Positions 60,848-64,000 of a DNA stretch of 64,000 nt are shown piece after piece. Each line of letters opens with the position of its first letter. Positions within the stretch are counted from its first letter, which is position 1. The DNA comes from a bacterium (GTDB lineage Bacteria > Cyanobacteriota > Vampirovibrionia > Gastranaerophilales > Gastranaerophilaceae). The stretch covers positions 1 through 64,000 of the forward strand of contig JAFYQF010000015.1 of NCBI GenBank assembly GCA_017559905.1, given 5' to 3'. The translations under genes and the position numbers were made by a program. The notes beneath the pieces were generated by a model. The model saw nothing but the letters and a program-made list of their open reading frames with translations, did not search any database and was not told the origin of the DNA.

Positions 60848-60888
60848 AAATAATGCCACTCTGAAATTCCAGTGTGGTATTATTTTTG
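60848..60888 (+). terminator. Terminator after rpmE
   Basis: AATAATGCCAC pairs with GTGTGGTATTATT (one bulge or G-T pair), then a T tract. It lies between rpmE and thyX. Confidence 0.8.
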
Positions 60889-60911
60889 TGTAAAGAGTAC
60901 GGAGGAGTATT

Positions 60912-61628
60912 ATGGAAGGGAATAATAAACCGGTTGTAAATTTGATTTCTAAACCGGAGAATATGTTAAAAACAGTTTATACTGCTTGTAGAACTTGTTA
61001 TAGTGCGGATTATCCGATTAATATTTATAACAGCACTGATGATATTGAAAAAATGTTGAAACTTATAGAAAGAGTTATTTCTTCAGGTCATTATTCAACT
61101 ATTGAACATATTCAAATAAGTTTTGCTATTTCTAATGTATCTAGAGCATGCACGCACCAGTTAGTCAGACATCGTCATATGTCTTTCTCTCAAAAATCTC
61201 AAAGATATGTTAAAGAAAAAGGTCAATTTGATTATATTATTCCTCCAACAATTGAGAAAAATCCTGAATTAAAAGAAAAATACATTGCTTTTATGGGTAA
61301 AATCTCTGAACAATACTTGGAATTTGTTGAGGCTGGTATTCCTGCTGAAGATGCACGATTTGTATTGCCGAATGCGGCTGCTAGTTCGCTTGTTGCAAGT
61401 TTGAATTTAAGAGAAATGATTCATCTTGCGAATTTGAGATTATGTACAAGAGCACAATATGAAATTAGAACTCTTGTTAAAAAGATGTGTGAGGCGTTGT
61501 TGGCAGAAGAACCTTGGTTAAAACCATATTTAGTGCCTAAATGTGAACGTTTAGGATTCTGCGATGAAGATAAGTCTTGTGGTAGAATGCCTACAAAAGA
61601 TGAAATTTTTGGAAAAGTTTCTAAATAA
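60912..61628 (+). CDS. thyX: Flavin-dependent thymidylate synthase
   Basis: 238 residues. The ThyX signature RHRHMSFSQKSQRY (RHRxxSxxxxSxR) is complete, preceded by HYSTIEHIQISFAISNVSRA and followed by LPNAAASSLVASLNLREMIH. It makes dTMP from dUMP using FAD, NADPH and methylene-tetrahydrofolate. The C-terminal 30 residues contain three cysteines (CERLGFCDEDKSC). A strong GGAGGAG lies before the ATG. The antiporter gene follows after 17 bp, possibly in the same transcript. Confidence 0.97.
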   Translation: MEGNNKPVVNLISKPENMLKTVYTACRTCYSADYPINIYNSTDDIEKMLKLIERVISSGHYSTIEHIQISFAISNVSRACTHQLVRHRHMSFSQKSQRYVKEKGQFDYIIPPTIEKNPELKEKYIAFMGKISEQYLEFVEAGIPAEDARFVLPNAAASSLVASLNLREMIHLANLRLCTRAQYEIRTLVKKMCEALLAEEPWLKPYLVPKCERLGFCDEDKSCGRMPTKDEIFGKVSK

Positions 61629-61645
61629 TAAATTCGAGGTGTGGT

Positions 61646-62947
61646 TTGGAATTATTATTTAATCCAATATTAATATCTGTTATTTTGCTGTGCGTTCTTT
61701 GTTTATGCAGAGTGAATGTTCTGCTGGCGCTTTTGATATCGGCACTTGTTGCGGGTAAAATCGCAGGTATGCATGCTGGGCAAATTATGGTTGTTTTTAT
61801 TGGTGGAATGGGTAAAAATAGTGAAACTGCCTTGAGTTATATTTTGCTTGGAACTTTTGCTGCAGCTATGGCTCATACGGGGTTGGCAGATGTTTTGGCA
61901 AAAAGAATTGCTTTATTAATTAAAAATAACAAGTTTTTGTTGTTATTAATTCTGACTTTGCTAGCTTGTGCTTCTCAAAATTTAATTCCTGTGCATATTG
62001 CGTTTATTCCTGTAATTATTCCGCCATTGATTTCATTAATGAATAAGTTAAAGTTAGACAGACGCTCTGTTGCTTGTGCATTAGCGTTTGGTTTGGTAAC
62101 TCCTTATATAATTTTCCCTGCAGGTTTTGGGTTGATATTCCAAAGATTACTTGCAGACAATATGACTTTAAATGGTATGCAAGTTAATGTTGCAGATGTT
62201 TGGAAGTCGGTTTGGATATTAGGTTTAGGGTTGCTATGCGGTTTGATGTGGGCTGTTTTTATTTCTTATCGTAAGCCAAGAGAATATGCTGAAATTCCTT
62301 TTAGGGATGAAAAAAGACGCTCTTTGCGCTTTACTGGAAGTCACTATATAACCTTCTTTGCGGCAGTTGCAACATTGCTTGTGCAGTTGTGGACAAAGTC
62401 TTTGCCGTTAGGTGCTTTGATTGGTTTGAGTATAATCTTTGGGACAAGGGCTATTAATCCTGAAAAGATGGATGCATTGATTAATGAAGGCATTGGGTTA
62501 ATGGGGTATGTTGCTTTTGTTATGCTTGTGGCTGCTGGCTTTGCAGGAGTTTTGAATGCAACTGGTGGTATAGAAGTGTTGGTTCAAAGTTTTATTCCTT
62601 TAATGATGGGTTCAAAAGTTTTGGCGGCATTTTTGATGCTTGTTTTGGGTTTGTTTATAACTATTGGGATAGGAACTTCATTTGGTACAATTCCAATTTT
62701 GGCTGTGTTGTTTGTTCCTGTGTTTATTAGTTTGAATTTTAACCCAATGGAAGCGATTGCGGTTTTTGCTGCAGCAGCGGCATTGGGAGATGCTGGTTCT
62801 CCAGCTTCAGGAACTACGCTCGGGCCTACTGCCGGATTAAATGTTGATGGTCAACATGAACACATAAAAGATACTTGTGTGCCAACGTTTTTGCACTACA
62901 ATATTCCGTTAATAATATTTGCTATTTTAGCTGTGTTAATTTTTTAA
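61646..62947 (+). CDS. Na+/H+ antiporter family protein (NhaC/YuiF-like)
   Basis: 433 residues and 10-12 predicted membrane helices. The C-terminal GDAGSPASGTTLGPTAGLNV, then DGQHEHIKDTCVPTFLHYNI, is characteristic of the YuiF branch of NhaC-like transporters. Others in that branch are annotated as antiporters or histidine permeases, so the ion or solute is not certain. The start appears to be TTG at 61646 with GAGGT 5 nt upstream; no ATG is suitably placed. It lies between thyX and mgtE. Confidence 0.85.
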   Translation: MELLFNPILISVILLCVLCLCRVNVLLALLISALVAGKIAGMHAGQIMVVFIGGMGKNSETALSYILLGTFAAAMAHTGLADVLAKRIALLIKNNKFLLLLILTLLACASQNLIPVHIAFIPVIIPPLISLMNKLKLDRRSVACALAFGLVTPYIIFPAGFGLIFQRLLADNMTLNGMQVNVADVWKSVWILGLGLLCGLMWAVFISYRKPREYAEIPFRDEKRRSLRFTGSHYITFFAAVATLLVQLWTKSLPLGALIGLSIIFGTRAINPEKMDALINEGIGLMGYVAFVMLVAAGFAGVLNATGGIEVLVQSFIPLMMGSKVLAAFLMLVLGLFITIGIGTSFGTIPILAVLFVPVFISLNFNPMEAIAVFAAAAALGDAGSPASGTTLGPTAGLNVDGQHEHIKDTCVPTFLHYNIPLIIFAILAVLIF

Positions 62948-62982
62948 CGAAAAATTTTTATTTGTAATATAATAAAACTGTT

Positions 62983-64000
62983 ATGATGAATCTTGCAAAC
63001 ATAATAGAACGAATAAGAGAAATTTTAGACGATGAAACTCTTGATCAGTTGAGAGAGGAATTGGCAAGTTTCCATAGTGCGGATTTGGCGGATATCCTTC
63101 AAGAATTAAGGCCAGAGGAAAGACTGGATTGTTTTAGGCTTTTAGATATTGAAAAAGCTGCTGAAATGTTAGAATACGTTTCTCCGCAGATGCAAGTTGA
63201 ATTGTTGGGTGATATAGACCAAGAAGTAGCTTCAAAAATTCTTTTGAAATTGCCTCACGACGCAGCTGCTGACGTTTTGGGTGATATGGAAGAAGACGAG
63301 AGTGAAACTTATCTTGATAAATTGCCACACAAATTTTCTGAAGAAGTAAGAGAATTGCTTACTTATAATGAGGATACCGCAGGTGGTATCATGAACCCGA
63401 TAGTATTGACTGTAAATTCAGATATGTCAGTGCAAGAAGTGTTGAATTACGTTAGAGTAAAGGCTGAAAAGGATAACTTTGAGCTTTATTATATTTATGT
63501 TGTAGATAAGCAAAATCACTTGTTAGGTGTTGTTTCTTTGCGTAAACTTTTGACTTCACCTGCAAGTAAAAAGATTGAAGATATCATGATTTCTGATATC
63601 GTTAAACTTCATGTTGATGATTATAGTGATTATGTCACAGATGAGTTCATGAAATACCAATATAACGCATTGCCTGTAGTCGATTTGTACAATAGGTTGA
63701 AAGGTATGATTACTTGGGATGACGTTCATGATTTGTTTGAAGAAGAAACTACTGAAGAAATCTACCAATCTTCAGGTATTTCGACTGAAGTTGTCGATGA
63801 AGATGAAATCCTTTCAGGTAATATTTTTAATGCAATCAGGGCAAGAACTCCGTGGCTTTTTATCACGCTATTGGGAGAGTTTGTAGCGGTTAATGTTGCG
63901 CACCATTTTGATCATACAATTGCAGCATTACCTATTGTTGCGATATTTATGCCATTATTGGCAGGTTTAGGTGGTAATATTGGTACTCAAAGTATTACCT
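62983..64000 (+). CDS. mgtE: Magnesium transporter MgtE (3' end beyond window)
   Basis: The first 339 residues are visible. The N-terminal superhelical domain (LREELASFHSADLADILQEL, RLLDIEKAAEMLEYVSPQMQ) is followed by two CBS domains (AGGIMNPIVLTVNSDMSVQE, KIEDIMISDIVKLHVDDYSD). The first membrane region ends in GLGGNIGTQSIT, where the family's GGNxGTQS motif lies. It imports Mg2+, gated by the CBS and N-domains. A TATAAT at 62968-62973 is only 9 nt before the ATG and no Shine-Dalgarno is present, so the leader is very short and leaves no room for a Mg2+ riboswitch. Confidence 0.95.
   Translation, partial: MMNLANIIERIREILDDETLDQLREELASFHSADLADILQELRPEERLDCFRLLDIEKAAEMLEYVSPQMQVELLGDIDQEVASKILLKLPHDAAADVLGDMEEDESETYLDKLPHKFSEEVRELLTYNEDTAGGIMNPIVLTVNSDMSVQEVLNYVRVKAEKDNFELYYIYVVDKQNHLLGVVSLRKLLTSPASKKIEDIMISDIVKLHVDDYSDYVTDEFMKYQYNALPVVDLYNRLKGMITWDDVHDLFEEETTEEIYQSSGISTEVVDEDEILSGNIFNAIRARTPWLFITLLGEFVAVNVAHHFDHTIAALPIVAIFMPLLAGLGGNIGTQSIT

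Noticed and set aside
62948-62982. Mg2+ riboswitch (M-box or mgtE type) ahead of mgtE
   Set aside because: The gap after the antiporter gene is only 35 bp and the likely transcript start is a few nt before the ATG, leaving no room for an aptamer.

Overview
The window is a low-GC (roughly one third G+C by eye) stretch of a bacterial chromosome with an outer membrane. It has two autotransporters, a TolC-type protein and an AsmA-family protein. Alongside these are a CHASE2-GGDEF diguanylate cyclase, a PilZ protein, ThyX, a trigger factor-ClpP-ClpX operon and a GatD-type lipid II amidotransferase. With several lineage-specific hypothetical proteins, this mix best fits an uncultured gut relative of the Cyanobacteria (Vampirovibrionia/Melainabacteria, e.g. 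Gastranaerophilales). That assignment is inference: no rRNA is present. The single tRNA is tRNA-Gly(GCC). I see no prophage, IS element, CRISPR array or plasmid functions.

Layout. 1-650: 3' end of a PilZ protein with a 42-bp tandem repeat. 795-3845: Pmp-like autotransporter. 3897-7377 (minus): hypothetical and AsmA-like protein. 7436-10995: WG-repeat protein, GH77-like alpha-glucan enzyme, secreted hypothetical. 10992-20204: C_GCAxxG_C_C protein, WecG/TagA glycosyltransferase, transketolase N-subunit, YhcH protein, a membrane hypothetical, a DXS-like enzyme and an MFS-PlsC-acyl-ACP synthetase fusion. 20521-25078: a periplasmic-binding/TolC fusion, a putative HExxH metallopeptidase and a zinc-ribbon membrane protein. 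25166-28871 (minus): tRNA-Gly and dnaE. 28911-30768 (minus): two WYL regulators, then a 612-bp gap holding an unusual purine-rich, C-poor tract. 31381-42176: anmK, a small hypothetical, the Gfo/Idh-pgsA-trmL-nnrD operon, a coiled-coil-ended unknown, a GT2 glycosyltransferase, a membrane hypothetical and a DUF374-nitrilase-dacB operon. 42322-51389: tig-clpP-clpX, polA with a secreted partner, tlyA-tatD, gatD-like. 51450-57041: proS, TPR protein, secreted protein, CHASE2-GGDEF cyclase and a 56-codon gene. 57212-60358 (minus): second Pmp-like autotransporter. 60620-64000: rpmE, thyX, Na+/H+ antiporter, mgtE (cut off).

How genes work together. Envelope construction dominates: peptidoglycan turnover and recycling (DacB, AnmK, GatD), phospholipid and lysophospholipid handling (PgsA, DUF374, MFS-PlsC-AAS), surface polysaccharide (WecG/TagA, GT2, Gfo/Idh) and outer-membrane export (autotransporters, TolC, AsmA). 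c-di-GMP signalling is represented at both ends (PilZ, GGDEF).

Notable signals. (1) At least seven genes start 6-7 nt downstream of a -10 box with no Shine-Dalgarno, predicting frequent leaderless mRNAs. One divergent pair (tatD/gatD) packs two such promoters into 45 bp. (2) The WYL-anmK intergenic region carries a perfect palindrome inside a predicted promoter spacer, followed by a strand-asymmetric purine-rich tract. (3) Both autotransporters have charged tails after the predicted last barrel strand. (4) A hypothetical protein has an M48-like HECEH...ENDAD arrangement. (5) Several hypotheticals share a short N-terminal F-x-G/A motif. Domain calls are by eye, and start sites were chosen from ribosome-binding sites and promoters.
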